The position numbers and the translations under genes are program-made. Below, piece after piece: positions 10,835-21,893 of a stretch of DNA of 64,000 nt. The notes beneath the pieces are model-generated. The model was given only the letters and a program-made list of their open reading frames with translations, did not search any database and was not told the origin of the DNA. Positions within the stretch are counted from its first letter, which is position 1. Every line of letters starts with the position of its first letter. The stretch lies in contig SWBL01000036.1 of the NCBI GenBank assembly GCA_024195585.1, positions 124,001-188,000 of the forward strand, given 5' to 3'. The DNA is from Aureobasidium sp. EXF-3400 (lineage: Eukaryota > Ascomycota > Dothideomycetes > Dothideales > Saccotheciaceae).

Positions 10835-13720
10835 ATGTCTGTCACGCATCCAAGTCCCGAACGCCGACCGCGAGCACTAGCCGAAATTCACTACAACAAC
10901 ATCATCAATGACACAGCAACGTCGTCCGAGGATGAGGCACCCGAAATCCGAACCATTGCACCAGCCGAAGCACAATCCCTTGTCGGTGTCAGTCTTGGAC
11001 GAGCCCAAACCCACTTGATCTTGCCTCATACGCCGGCAGCAGAGAAGCAAGCAGCCATTGACGAGCAGGGCGACTTCTTCGGCGGTCCACAGATCCAAGA
11101 CGATGCAGATCTGGAAGATGAAGATGCAATCACCCAAGAACAAGAACGTGTGTCTAGACCAGTGACAAGAGATGGAGCGCTTGTGCTCCAGAGGCCGACA
11201 ACAGGAGGAAGAGCGCCGGCCACGACAACGGGAGAGACGACGGCGCGCCTACCTTCACCATGGCGTGCTGGTCCCAAGAAGTTCAAGAGGTCAGACGAGA
11301 GCCGCTCTGTGCTCAAAGATGGTTTCCGCAGACGAGCTTCTTCGACCAGTCCATCCAGAACCGGAGTATCAATCGACAACTGGCGGGACGCACTTAAGTT
11401 CAGTATACACAACTTCACCTCGCCCTTTTCCATCGCTCATCCGAACGATTCCGATCGCAAGACTCGTCCGACCAACAGACAGAGACGGTCAGGCTCTCTG
11501 TTCGCATCCTTGGCTTCGCTGTCCTCGTCTTCTTCCACCCATATCCTGCCTACAAGACCTCGCAGAGGCAACAGCATTGCCGGCGCGTCTACCGATCCAC
11601 AACCCCTTTCTCCAGGGCATGCTCCCTCCAACCTGTCGCAAGAGTCAGTTCCAGAAAACTCGTCTCATGAAACGGCCCCTCCGCATGTGTTACGACACCC
11701 AAACACCATGCCTGTTCAGAGAAGCCCGCCGTCCGACGAGTCCAACTCTAGTAATGACAATCCTCGCTTTGCTCCAATCCGCCCAGCCACCTCCAGGACA
11801 ACCACTGGTCAACCTGCGAACACCCTAAGCCCTATGGCTAGAGTCAATAGTGGCAGAAGTAATCGAAGTCTGCGACGCTCTGCTTCCGATACATCGCTAC
11901 AAACCTCCCGCACTCTCTCGCGAGTACCCTCTCTGGGCGATGACAGCCGCTTCGAACATGTTCAAGCACAGGTCAACAGCAGAATGAAGGCCATCAGGGA
12001 TAGCTGGCAGGATACTAACATCAGACTGCCGCTGTTGCCTTCGTTTGCTTCTCTGTCTGATCTTTCCCTCACTCGCGGAAGCTCCGTCTCGAAAAGGAGT
12101 CAAACGTCGAATCCTAGCTCTTCGACTGGTACTCTTCCATCATCCGCGAATGGAAGGCACAGCACAAACCTGCCCAGAGCGTTAACAGCCCCACACGCGA
12201 ACAAGACTGCCCAACAGCACCCTCATTTCTCCAAAGCGCTTGATGATTTGACTGGTGATGTCGTTGTACTTGGAGGCTACCGTGGTTCTATATTAAGATC
12301 CGCCGAACCGCCTCATAGACAGCTTTGGGCTCCAATCAAAGTCGGTTTGAATGTAAGAAAGGTAGATCTGGAAGTCGGTCTCGATGCCGATGCCGATGAA
12401 AAAGCTACCGAGAAAATCATCCCAGGTGGTATGCTTTCTCACATTGGCCCTGTTGACATATCTAGACGCTTGTTCAAACGTATGCGTGCCTCTGAGAATG
12501 CCAAGAGTGGGAAGCTACGCGTTCATGATTATGGTTATGATTGGCGACTGGAGCCAGCGTTCTTGAGCAAACAGCTTATCGAGTTCTTGGAGAAATTGCC
12601 GTGCAACAAACCTGGCACTCCTAAGGAAAAGCGTGGTGCGACTGTCATTGCGCATTCCTTGGGTGGTCTCATCACGAGACATGCTGTGAATCAACGGCCT
12701 GAGCTATTCGCCGGAGTTGTATATGCAGGTGTGCCTAGGACTTGCGTCAACATCCTCGGACCCTTCAGAAACGGCGATGATGTGCTCCTTAGTAGCCGTG
12801 TTTTGACCGCTCAAGTCAATTTCACCATCCGCACAAGTTTCGCCCTCTTACCATTGGACGGTCGTTGTTTCTTTAACAAGGAAACCAAGGAAGAATACCC
12901 CGTAGACTTCTTCGACCCGCAAACCTGGATTGATTATCGTCTCTCTCCCTGTATAGCTCGTCCATTGCCTTCTCTCAACGAACCTTCGCACCCGAGTGGT
13001 CTGGCTGGTGTCATGAACAGCATGGCAGGCGTGATGAGCGGCATAGTACCCGGCCGCAAGAATAGCATCTCTCGCGTAAAACAAGCACTCCAACACCCCG
13101 CCTCTCACGCCGTTGACGGCTTGGCCAACCCACCCGAGATGGACACTTCAGCAGCAGCTGGCAGCAGCGACAAGGCAGAAGCAAAGGGTAACGTTGACTA
13201 CAACGGCACCGACAATATGGCTCCGCAGATGGACTCGAGCAGCACTGCCCCATCAAAACACTCTACGGATACACCGAACACGGATCCCAACACCTCGATC
13301 GCAACCACTGTGACCATCCCTCGCGACCAAGCCATCGCATACCTCACACGCGTCCTCGCTAGCGTCAAAAAGTTCAAGGAGGAACTATTCTTCCGTCCTC
13401 CACACGCAGAAGCCAATATCTACCCACCCGCTGCGGTCATCTACGGTAAAACCACGCCTACGGTGTACGGTGCCAAGGTTACGAGCAGAGAAGCCATCAA
13501 ACACGCTTCTGCATACGATAACCTTGCATTTGCCTCAGGCGATGGCGTCGTACTTGCTAAAGCTGCCATGTTGCCAGATGGATATCAAATTGCCAGAGGT
13601 GGATTGGTGAGTTCTGAGCGTGGGCATGTGACTCTGCTCGGAGACTTGGAAGCTGTGGGAAGGTGTCTTAGGGCAGTGCAAGCAGCGAGGAGAAAAGGTG
13701 TTGGTAAGGGCACAGAGTAG
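10835..13720 (+). CDS. LCAT-like alpha/beta hydrolase with long disordered N-terminus
   Basis: This is a single-exon gene of 961 aa. The first ~480 residues are Ser/Arg/Pro-rich, low complexity and probably disordered, with many basic-Ser motifs suited to phosphorylation. From about residue 480 a hydrolase fold begins (VVVLGGYRGSIL). It is followed by the lecithin:cholesterol-acyltransferase-like HDYGYDWRLEP and the nucleophile elbow VIAHSLGGLI, with Ser near residue 608. A Ser/Thr-rich insert follows, and the C-terminal part contains ASGDGVVLAKAAMLPDGY and RGHVTLLGD; Asp and His there could complete the triad. No signal peptide or membrane span is evident, so an intracellular lipid acyltransferase or lipase is the best guess. 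The substrate is unknown. Confidence 0.8.
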   Translation: MSVTHPSPERRPRALAEIHYNNIINDTATSSEDEAPEIRTIAPAEAQSLVGVSLGRAQTHLILPHTPAAEKQAAIDEQGDFFGGPQIQDDADLEDEDAITQEQERVSRPVTRDGALVLQRPTTGGRAPATTTGETTARLPSPWRAGPKKFKRSDESRSVLKDGFRRRASSTSPSRTGVSIDNWRDALKFSIHNFTSPFSIAHPNDSDRKTRPTNRQRRSGSLFASLASLSSSSSTHILPTRPRRGNSIAGASTDPQPLSPGHAPSNLSQESVPENSSHETAPPHVLRHPNTMPVQRSPPSDESNSSNDNPRFAPIRPATSRTTTGQPANTLSPMARVNSGRSNRSLRRSASDTSLQTSRTLSRVPSLGDDSRFEHVQAQVNSRMKAIRDSWQDTNIRLPLLPSFASLSDLSLTRGSSVSKRSQTSNPSSSTGTLPSSANGRHSTNLPRALTAPHANKTAQQHPHFSKALDDLTGDVVVLGGYRGSILRSAEPPHRQLWAPIKVGLNVRKVDLEVGLDADADEKATEKIIPGGMLSHIGPVDISRRLFKRMRASENAKSGKLRVHDYGYDWRLEPAFLSKQLIEFLEKLPCNKPGTPKEKRGATVIAHSLGGLITRHAVNQRPELFAGVVYAGVPRTCVNILGPFRNGDDVLLSSRVLTAQVNFTIRTSFALLPLDGRCFFNKETKEEYPVDFFDPQTWIDYRLSPCIARPLPSLNEPSHPSGLAGVMNSMAGVMSGIVPGRKNSISRVKQALQHPASHAVDGLANPPEMDTSAAAGSSDKAEAKGNVDYNGTDNMAPQMDSSSTAPSKHSTDTPNTDPNTSIATTVTIPRDQAIAYLTRVLASVKKFKEELFFRPPHAEANIYPPAAVIYGKTTPTVYGAKVTSREAIKHASAYDNLAFASGDGVVLAKAAMLPDGYQIARGGLVSSERGHVTLLGDLEAVGRCLRAVQAARRKGVGKGTE

Positions 13721-14768
13721 CAGGGATGTCAGAAACGTCAAGTGAAACAATAAATACATCAAATCATTTTTTCTCATGCCATTCTCTTCTTGCCTTTGGT
13801 TCTGGAATTCCAGTGAAAAATTGTAGTCGCTACGCTCACTGATTCACACATGCGAACCCAGAATTACTCAAAAAGGACGGCTCTCCTGTCTAACAATACT
13901 TCAAGGGACCAGACCAACCCGTGAGATTATCGGAGTCAGAGCACAGAGGACGAAGGACCACGGCAAGATTACCGCTGCGCGTGCCAATAGACCGCCAACA
14001 TTGGTATGAACGTTCGATGGACAAGGAACTTTTGGGCCAGTGTCACTCTACCGAAGTTTCGTTGCTCCCAGGTCTTGATGTGCAGTGTGCAAGGTTGGCT
14101 TGAAGGTATTCAAGGTATACTGGGGCCTGAGTGTCTGGTGGGAGATGCGATGAACATGGGCTTGGCACATGTACCTAAGGGTCTACACTTGTAATGGCTA
14201 TTCAAGCTTTCCCAAGTCCTGCGAACGTCAAGGACACAGCCTTCAGTGGTCTTCCGTTGACGATGCTGTTGAGATCTGCGGCGGTGGCGACAGCTGTACG
14301 AGGAGGAAAGGTGTTGGTATGGGTGGTGGGTAGATATAAAGAAAATGAATAAAATGCAATATCCATCGAGTATCAACTTTGACAGAGTGGATGCGTTCGG
14401 AGCATTTTTGCTGGCAAAAAAGTGAACACTGTCACTTATACATCCAGACATCAGATCTTCCCAGCCGGCTTGGGGGCACTAGCCCCATAATCCATCAATC
14501 GTCTTTTTGCACAAAACAGCACAACCCAGACAAGGCAGATGAGGAATCAAGCAAGCTACGTGTGATTGTTTGGAAAAAAGTTTCTGGCAGAACTCGGATG
14601 AGATCAATGTAAGCATGACCCAGGACTAGTATCTGAACCATTGATCATCCACATCTCAAGATGCAGACAAAGGTACTTGACACCTTCTTGACTTTATTCC
14701 AATTCTTTCCACACCTCTCCTCTCACCATCCCCTGATTCCCCCTTTCCCTTTATCCGTCCCCCATCTC
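13721..14768. other. Intergenic
   Basis: A gap of about 1 kb between convergent genes. Short frames have no motif; it probably holds both 3' UTRs. Confidence 0.45.
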
Positions 14769-15935
14769 TTAAAAAGGCGGCGGATCCAAATCCAACCCAT
14801 CAACCTTCAAATGGAAAGCATCATTCCTCGAATAAGATCCCGCGACATCCATATCCAATCTGCCCCTCTCACAATCTTCAAAGTCTGCTTCTACGCAGTG
14901 GAACCCATCTTCTACTTCCCACAAACTGGGTGCTAGGACGTCTCCCAGAGGGCCAATGATGCAAGATCCTCCTCTGCATACGAATTCGTCTTCTTCGGTG
15001 ATGGCAGAGGTGGATGTGGCAGGGGCAGAGGGAGAAGGGTCTGGGAGAACGAGTTCATTGCCTTCTTCCATGACGACTGATTTTCTGCGGCGCGAAGGTG
15101 AGGTTGAAGAGGCAGAGGTGTGGGTCAGAGATGCATGAGGTTCTTGATCTACCTTTTTGCCTGCAGAGATCCAAGCAGGCAAATGGCTTTTCCTCACGCA
15201 TTGGTTGGCAGAAAGCACAAATGCTCTACTCTCTGCCGCCACCGTACGCATCAAAGGCTCCCAAGTATCTCTCGCATCGGCCGTAGGCGCAAGATACAAA
15301 TTCACGTTTTGCGAATAGAGCGAGTAGCGTAATAGAGGCATGTAGTTTTCCCAGCAAATCGCGGCGGCGAGACACAATTTCACACCTCTGATTTCGGTGG
15401 TGACGGCGCGCAGAGAGGAGGGTTGGCCTTGTGCCCAGACTAAACGTTCAGAGCCTGTAGGCATGACTTTTCTTCTTTTGCCAATGCAGCCCAGACGTGG
15501 ACACACGTATACAGCACCGCAATACAGACTTCCCCCGCTGCGTTCGACAAGGCCAGTAACGATAAACACGCCAGTCTCGCGAGCAAGGCGTTCGAGAAAC
15601 TCTCTGGTGCCGTCGCCGCGGTACTCGCGACCTTTTGCAACGGGTAACTTGCGGTCGACCCAGTCATCGCCGGCACCGAGGGGAGTGTCGCCTAGATCGA
15701 CGGCAGCGTGGAAGTATTCGAGGAATTGGCTGCGGCCGTGGGGTGCGCGGGCTCCAACCGAAGCGCCAAAGTCGCAGGTGCGTGGGTAGCCACCGAGGTA
15801 GGCTTCAGGGAAGAGGATGAGGTCGACGGATTGCGAGGCTGCTTTGCGGGTCGTTGCAGCCAGTGCATCGAGAGTTTGTTGCAGAGTGTCCAGAGTCCTG
15901 GATTGGGAAACGGCCAGCTTGAGCTTGGAAGGCAT
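14769..15935 (-). CDS. Nitrilase
   Basis: This is a nitrilase-branch carbon-nitrogen hydrolase that converts nitriles to carboxylic acids (sometimes amides) and ammonia. It is a single exon of 388 aa. The Glu-Lys-Cys catalytic residues are visible in [11 protein letters not shown] (Glu near 44), [15 protein letters not shown] (Lys) and [12 protein letters not shown] (Cys). The block [18 protein letters not shown] is also typical of true nitrilases. Between the catalytic core and the C-terminal [16 protein letters not shown] there is a Ser/Pro-rich insert of about 55 residues. No targeting signal is seen, so it is cytosolic. The substrate is unknown; plant-associated fungi use such enzymes on plant nitriles, but that is family knowledge and is not shown here. 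Confidence 0.92.
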   Translation of the reverse strand: MPSKLKLAVSQSRTLDTLQQTLDALAATTRKAASQSVDLILFPEAYLGGYPRTCDFGASVGARAPHGRSQFLEYFHAAVDLGDTPLGAGDDWVDRKLPVAKGREYRGDGTREFLERLARETGVFIVTGLVERSGGSLYCGAVYVCPRLGCIGKRRKVMPTGSERLVWAQGQPSSLRAVTTEIRGVKLCLAAAICWENYMPLLRYSLYSQNVNLYLAPTADARDTWEPLMRTVAAESRAFVLSANQCVRKSHLPAWISAGKKVDQEPHASLTHTSASSTSPSRRRKSVVMEEGNELVLPDPSPSAPATSTSAITEEDEFVCRGGSCIIGPLGDVLAPSLWEVEDGFHCVEADFEDCERGRLDMDVAGSYSRNDAFHLKVDGLDLDPPPF

Positions 15936-16443
15936 GGTGGAGGTGATGAATTGGCCTCAGCCTTGGAGTCTAGGAGGGAGACGATACTGTAGACCAAGTC
16001 AGATGCGGAGCACGCGACACGCTCAGCTTTTATACAAGTTTCAGTCGAGAAAAGAAAACAGCTGTGAGTCAATAGCTACATTAGAGCTTCATCAAGGTTT
16101 GGATACGAACGAGCGGGGGCAAGCGGGCCGAGCAGGTCATCCGAGTTAGGCAGCTTGTTGCGGTCAAACACCGCCATCAAATCCCGAACACTGCGAGAGC
16201 CAACTGCAGCTTGCTGTCAGTGCATAACAAGCTTCGAAACGAGGTACACGGCAGATGGAAAGTCGAGTGTGTGAAAGTCGTTCTTGTCTTTCTTGTTCTA
16301 CGTGCAGTGGGTGGCCTGTCTGTGACACCGTTTCGAAAAGCAATCTCGAACGCTACCCTCCATGCTCGTCATGATCATGAATGTCATGCCTATTGTTCTT
16401 TTCCATTCTCAAACATATCTCTGGTAGACTCTGTTCTCTTTCT
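15936..16443. other. Intergenic
   Basis: This holds the nitrilase upstream region and the SRPBCC 3' flank. I see no coding sequence. Confidence 0.45.
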
Positions 16444-17017
16444 TTACATCTGCTTGGCGGCCTTGGCGAGGTCGGCGAGGGCCTCACGACGCTTGAACTT
16501 GGCGTCCTCAATGACACCTGGAGACACATGTTAGTGCTGGAACTGATAACAACAGATAAGAAGCAGAGCATACCAGCGTCGGCATCAGACGAGAAGTTGG
16601 CGGTCCACTGGACGAAAGTGCTGTTCTCGTTCTCGCCAGAGGTGACGGCGTAGCAGCGGATGGTGCTGACGACAGAGGTGTAGCTCAGAGCGGGGTTGGC
16701 AGTGATGACAGAGTAGGTGATGTAGTGGTTGAGAGAAGAGTGCTCCTCCTGCTTGACCTCAATGACGGTGCCATCCTTGAAGTGCCACTTGACGATGTCG
16801 GTCTCCTCAGAGGTGCCCTTGGAGTACTCGGCCTTGTCGAGAGCAGACCAGAACTTGTTGAAGTCCTGGAGCTTGATGAAGTGCCAGACGTGCGAGAGAG
16901 GGGCTGGTGGGTCGCAAGTTAGCCATTGCCTTTTGCGACAAGGAATAAGAACGGCTACATACCCTTGATGACGGCCGACTCGGTGACCGAGGTGCTGGTG
17001 GGGATGGCTCCGGACAT
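16444..17017 (-). CDS. SRPBCC (Bet v1-like) small protein
   Basis: This is a three-exon gene: 17017-16963, 16903-16574 and 16517-16444. Introns of 59 and 56 nt have GTATGT/GTATGC donors and CAG acceptors. The product is 152 aa. The short individual exons hide it in a simple reading-frame search. The translation runs from MSGAIPTSTSVTESAVI through SHVWHFIKLQDFNKFWSAL and YTSVVSTIRCYAVTSGENE to KRREALADLAKAAKQM. Its size and alternating hydrophobic beta strands followed by a C-terminal helix match the START/Bet v1-like (polyketide cyclase type) fold, which binds hydrophobic ligands in a cavity. No signal peptide is present. Codon bias is strong (mostly C- or G-ending), which suggests high expression. 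The ligand is unknown. Confidence 0.85.
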
Positions 17018-17475
17018 ATTGACGGTGGTTAGATTGGAGTTTGAGTTTTGTGTGTTGTGGTGAGTTGGCAGAGAGTTGTTCTGCTCTGGTGGAAATTTTT
17101 GGAGACGAAAAACGCCAGGCAGAGCGGGCAGCTGCGGGGCTGTTTGCTCAGACGTCACCACCATGCGCAAAGGAAGGAGCTATGACAATCTGAACGAGCT
17201 CCTTCCTTCAACACCTGACTTCAGTTGGCATCCAATCGCTTACGAGCATAGCAATCATAGTCGCATTGCATTCAGCTCCAAGCATAACACAATGCGCTGA
17301 GTGAATGGGTCAACATTTCAGAAAATCGTGTCGCTATTACGTTGCCACCTTGTACATTGCATGCAAATGACCTGCCAGTATAAAAACCACACATGCTGTC
17401 CCTCTTTTTGTATAACCATGAAGACGCCTCAACTATCCAAATTGCAACTAGTCATACATGGAAACAAGAACTCTT
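17018..17475. other. Intergenic
   Basis: This holds the promoter of the SRPBCC gene and the 3' flank of the deformylase gene. Nothing else is recognised. Confidence 0.4.
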
Positions 17476-18447
17476 CTAGTTGAAGACAACAGTCTTGGTG
17501 CCGTTGAGGAAGACCTTCTCCTCTGACCACCACTTGACGGCAGCAGCCAAAACCTGAGCCTCGACGTTGGCTCCCTCCTCGACAAGATCCTTGGGTGACA
17601 TGGCGTGGTTGACACGAGCAATTCTTTGCTCAATGATAGGACCCTCATCAAGGTCGGCGGTGACAAAGTGAGCAGTGGCACCAGTAATCTTGACACCGCG
17701 CTCGTAGGCCTGGTGGTAAGGCTTGGCGCCCTTGAATGAAGGCAAGAAACTGTGGTGGATGTTGATGATTTTGCCAGACATGGCTTCGCAGAGACCAGGA
17801 GTCAGGACTTGCATGTAGCGGGCCAGAACAATCAGGTCAATCTTGTTCTCCTTGACAAGGTCCAGGATCTGCTTCTCCTGCTCCAGCTTGGTGTCCTTGT
17901 TGACGGGAAGGTGGTGGAAGGGAATGTCGTAGTTCTTAGCGAGAGGCTCAAAGTCAGGGTGGTTCGAGACGATGAGAGGAATCTCAACTTGCAATTGCTT
18001 GTTCTTTTGACGGAAAAGCAAGTCGTTGAGACAGTGGCCAATCTTGGAAACCATGATCAGAACACGAGGCTTAGCAGAGACAGGGCGAATGTTGTAGTCC
18101 ATCTGCATTTGCTGAGCCAGCTCAGTGATCTCAGGCTTCAAGTGCTCGGTATCCTGGGCATGGCCGAAGTGAACACGCATGAAGAACTTTTCTGAGGTAG
18201 GGTCACTGAATTGTTGCAGGTCAAGGATGTTGAGATCATGCTTGGCCAAGAGTCCAGTGACAGCATGCACGATACCAGGCTTGTCCGGGCAGGAAAGAGT
18301 CAGGTAGTGGTCGTTTGCCTTGGAAGCCATTTTGGTTGAAGAAAAAGATGCAGATTGATTTGACGCAGATACAATTCCAAAGCGGACAGGAGTCGTTATC
18401 CTTGAGATTATTCCAAAAGGTCGTGTAGCTCTAAACAAGGAAGCCAT
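17476..18447 (-). CDS. Formyltetrahydrofolate deformylase (PurU type)
   Basis: This enzyme hydrolyses 10-formyltetrahydrofolate to tetrahydrofolate and formate, linking one-carbon and purine metabolism. It is a single exon of 323 aa. The first ~40 residues are Arg/Ser-rich without acids (MASLFRATRPFGIISRIT), a likely mitochondrial targeting sequence. An ACT domain follows (YLTLSCPDKPGIVHAVTGLL), then a formyltransferase-like catalytic domain with VLIMVSKIGHCLNDLL, INIHHSFLPSFKGAKPYHQA and TADLDEGPIIEQR. These contain the Asn-His-Asp catalytic set of the family. The length is close to bacterial PurU plus the presequence. The downstream neighbour on the same strand is the SRPBCC gene. Confidence 0.93.
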   Translation of the reverse strand: MASLFRATRPFGIISRITTPVRFGIVSASNQSASFSSTKMASKANDHYLTLSCPDKPGIVHAVTGLLAKHDLNILDLQQFSDPTSEKFFMRVHFGHAQDTEHLKPEITELAQQMQMDYNIRPVSAKPRVLIMVSKIGHCLNDLLFRQKNKQLQVEIPLIVSNHPDFEPLAKNYDIPFHHLPVNKDTKLEQEKQILDLVKENKIDLIVLARYMQVLTPGLCEAMSGKIINIHHSFLPSFKGAKPYHQAYERGVKITGATAHFVTADLDEGPIIEQRIARVNHAMSPKDLVEEGANVEAQVLAAAVKWWSEEKVFLNGTKTVVFN

Positions 18448-19288
18448 TCAGGATCTGGATGATACCACTTTGGACTCGCCTCTCTCGTGAATATGGAAAT
18501 GGCCGTCGGTGGTGTCTGGAAAATTGTGTGCACGGGCCGAGATCTGGCAAGAACATCCGATTTTCGGCAATTCTGCACTCAGTCTTGAATAGAGACGTTC
18601 CCAAAGTATGTTTGCAACAAGACCATTTGATCGCAACACAACAATCAAAACAACAACAACTTGCAGCTCATTTCCTCTCAGCTCATCGTCGAGACACCGT
18701 CTGCATTTGCTTCATGCAAGAGTCACGATAAGGACAAACGCTGAACATGTTCGGCTCACAGGATGTACACGACGACTCTTATTACCGAGAACGATCAAGC
18801 GACGACTGAGACACATGAATCTCGAGTCGATCAACTGGAATCTTTTAACGCAAGGCGTTTCGTTCAAACTACGCTCGGCTTTTTACACCTACATCATGAG
18901 ACGTTGCGCGGAGTGCCATTCCTCTGTGAATCTACTTCTCTTTGGACTCTTTCAATCCCAAAATCCAGCCTTTGACTCAGATTCACGACAAGCTTTCTGC
19001 ACGTGTACGGCTGGGCTGCCAACGACATGCTCTGTTTCGGGAAATCCTCCAACGGTATACCGTTTATTTTCTTATCATGCTATCGAATCTGTTAAGCGGT
19101 GCCGAAGGTAATCTGTGTAGTTACTTGCCTTGAGCTATTGTATACAAAGGTATAAGATCAACCAGCCACCGCAGATGAGGTGTTTCTTGCTGATCAGATA
19201 CACTTGTGGTACTGAACAAAAGACAGCTTGCAGGCCTGGCATCTTTTGTTGAAGAGTACGACGATACCACTTCCTTTTTCTCATCATA
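18448..19288. other. Intergenic, divergent promoter
   Basis: An 841-bp region between the divergent PurU-type and GH5 glucanase genes. It has several short frames but none with motif support. Confidence 0.45.
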
Positions 19289-20879
19289 ATGTTTTCTTCT
19301 ACCTTTACACTGTCTTTGCTCGCTTCTTCGACCTTGCTGGTTCAAGGTCTTCCATGCGATACCTCAGGCTCCGTCTCTCGACGCGATAGCGAAGCATCCA
19401 CACCATCCATCTCCCGCAGAGGCAGCGAGGTCGAGACAGCCATTTCCAGACGAGGCAGCGAGATCGAAACCATCTCTAGACGAGGTAGCGAGGTTGAGAG
19501 CACCATCTCGAGACGAAACAGTGAAGTTGAGACGACCATCTCCAGACGCAACAGTGAAACTACCTTGGAATCACGCCAAGCTTGCGATGTCGAGGACACC
19601 GACCCCATCAGAGGTGTCAACCTTGGAGGCTGGTTCGTCCTCGAGCCTTGGATGAACTGGGAACTTGTCGGAGACACAGGCGCTGTCGACCAGTGGACAT
19701 TCGACCAGACCGACGGAGCAGAGGCCAAACTCCAGGACCACTGGGGATCATGGTTCACGGAATCAGACATGGCACAAATTGCCGCGTGGGGCCTCAATAC
19801 GTACGTTTCTCTCCAACCCTAAAGCCGTTATACCGTCTGCTTCAAGCCACATCTCGACCCTTTTTCAGCCTTATACAACGGCTTCACTATACCCTCATGA
19901 CGCTCCATGCTAACGATTCTGAAACAGTGTGCGCATCCCCATTGGTTATTGGGCCTTTAACAACACAGACAGTCCTTACATCTCCGGCGCAGATGCATAC
20001 CTCGAACAAGCCCTGGGCTGGGCTCGTCAATACAACATCCAAGCCCTGATCACCATGCACGGTCTACCCGGCTCCCAAAACGGCTTCGACAACTCTGGCC
20101 ACAAGGGTGAAGCCCAATGGGCAGAGAACTCGACCAACCTTGCTGCCAGCACTGCAGTCCTTGAACTGATGGCAGCAAAGTATGGCGTTGAAGCTTACAG
20201 CGATGTCGTCTATGGTCTTGAACTTGCCAACGAGCCCATTGTCTGGGACGAGACATCGGCCCGTAGCGCTCAGGAATGGGCTGTCTCTACTGTGCAAGCA
20301 ATGCGCACACACATCACCAACCCAGACCTAAAGCTCATCATGCACGACGCCTTCCTAGGCGCCAAAGCCTGGGAGACAGTAGCCGAGCTATTCAACTTCA
20401 ACGCCGACAGCATGAACTTTGTGCTCGATGTCCACTTGTACCAAAACCAAGGCGGCGACACTTCAAACATGGATCAAGACCAACACATTGCCGCCGTCTG
20501 CGATTACCCAAACACGCAGTTTGTGCCCGCGTCTGCCAACCTGCCTGTCCTTGTCGGCGAGTTCAGCGATCAGACCAATATCTGCGTCGACGCTTCTGGC
20601 ATTGTTACTGCAGGAACCTCTTGCTCTACCGACGGCTGCCAATGTTCTGCACAACTGGATCCTTCAGAGTGGAACTCTGATCTCGTAGCCGCAACCAGAA
20701 AGTTCATGGAGGCTCAACTGGATATCTTCGAAGAGTACTCTGAAGGCTGGTTCTTGTGGAGTTATACCGGACCTGGTGCTTGGGGCATGGGAAACTTGTT
20801 CAATGCGGGTGTCATTGGTCCTGATCACATTACTCAGAGACAATATCCTGCTCAATGCAACTCGACGAGTTCGAGTTAG
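19289..20879 (+). CDS. Secreted exo-beta-1,3-glucanase (GH5_9 type) with dibasic repeat leader
   Basis: Exons 19289-19800 and 19928-20879 are joined across a 127-nt intron (GTACGT to ACAG), giving 487 aa. The enzyme releases glucose from beta-1,3-glucan, acting in wall remodelling or glucan use. The signal peptide is MFSSTFTLSLLASSTLLVQG. Residues about 28-95 are a degenerate repeat, SRR(G/N)SEVETxI, in about six copies, each carrying a dibasic RR. The catalytic domain starts at IRGVNLGGWFVLEPW, diagnostic of yeast Exg1-like enzymes. It has the acid/base Glu in ELANEPIV and the nucleophile Glu in LVGEFSDQT, and ends with WFLWSYTGPGAWG. The repeat leader is not a usual part of the family. See the separate repeat entry. 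Confidence 0.93.
19370..19575 (+). repeat. In-frame degenerate repeat with RR sites
   Basis: Tandem 30-33 bp units encode SRRGSEVET-like decapeptides just after the signal peptide of the GH5 glucanase. Six RR pairs occur at intervals of roughly 10-15 residues. The sequence drifts from RRGSE to RRNSE towards the 3' end. Confidence 0.85.
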
Positions 20880-21893
20880 GTGCAAAGACGATGAGCCATA
20901 GAAGGAGAACATGGAAGGATAATAGTAATGAGTTAATGATAGTAGTTAGATCTTTTCTTTCTCTTTTTTCTTCTTTTCTTGTACATAGAACCTTTTAGAT
21001 TTTTTCCTTTCTCTTTTCAGAACAGGATCGATAATCAAACAACAGTTAGACCTTCTTCATTTCGAACCATTGAGTGCTACTGTGGATCTCTTTCTCCTCT
21101 CCTTCAAAGATGAAACCAACACCAATCCCAAACCCACACCCACGACAATCATGCCATCATCCTCTCAGATCTTCTACTCGGCTCTTTTTTTGCCGTAACT
21201 TATCGAGTTCCCTTGATATAAACCGTCAAGCCACACGATTCGATAAAGAACAAACAAGCTTCGTGTCTCGGCACGATGATTTACGATCTACGACCATCCC
21301 TTTGGGAAGCAAGCTTTAACAGTCGGCACATCCACTTTATCTTTACAAATGCATACTCAAGTATGAAGATCGATTTCTTTTCTCATGAGACTCGCGTCAT
21401 CATCAAGACGTGAATTCTCTTCCAAATGCACATGTAGATCATCTTTTTGCTGCCCACGAGACCTTACATTTCCTCACGACCGAAAACTAGACAATTCGAG
21501 AAAACCCCACTGCGGCACGTACGCAAACAAGACCGAATTTGGGTTCCGAACACATTTGCGTACAGTAGAGAAGAACAAGATTTGAAGAACAAAGATCTCG
21601 AGAATAACCAAACAAGCATACACTTTGGGATTGTTGAAAAAAAGAGGCAAAGGTAAAGGGCGGAAGGAACAAAAAAGTACGTAAACGTCCATCGGACAAG
21701 TTGGAAAGTTAAGAAATACAAATGCTGAGGAGCGAGGGAAGGACTGAGTCCATTTCACTGCCTCTCCAAGAAGCCAAACCCCCCAAGAAGCTGTAAACTC
21801 TTTGTCGAAAAATCATAATACGAAAGAAGAAAGGCATGGGAAACGTGAACATGCCGAATAAGTAAAAGAAGGGAAGAAAAAAAAAAAGGAGCC
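20880..21893. other. Intergenic, 3' flanks of convergent genes
   Basis: About 1 kb between two convergent genes. It contains T-rich and A-rich runs. Short frames on both strands are not supported by motifs. Confidence 0.45.
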
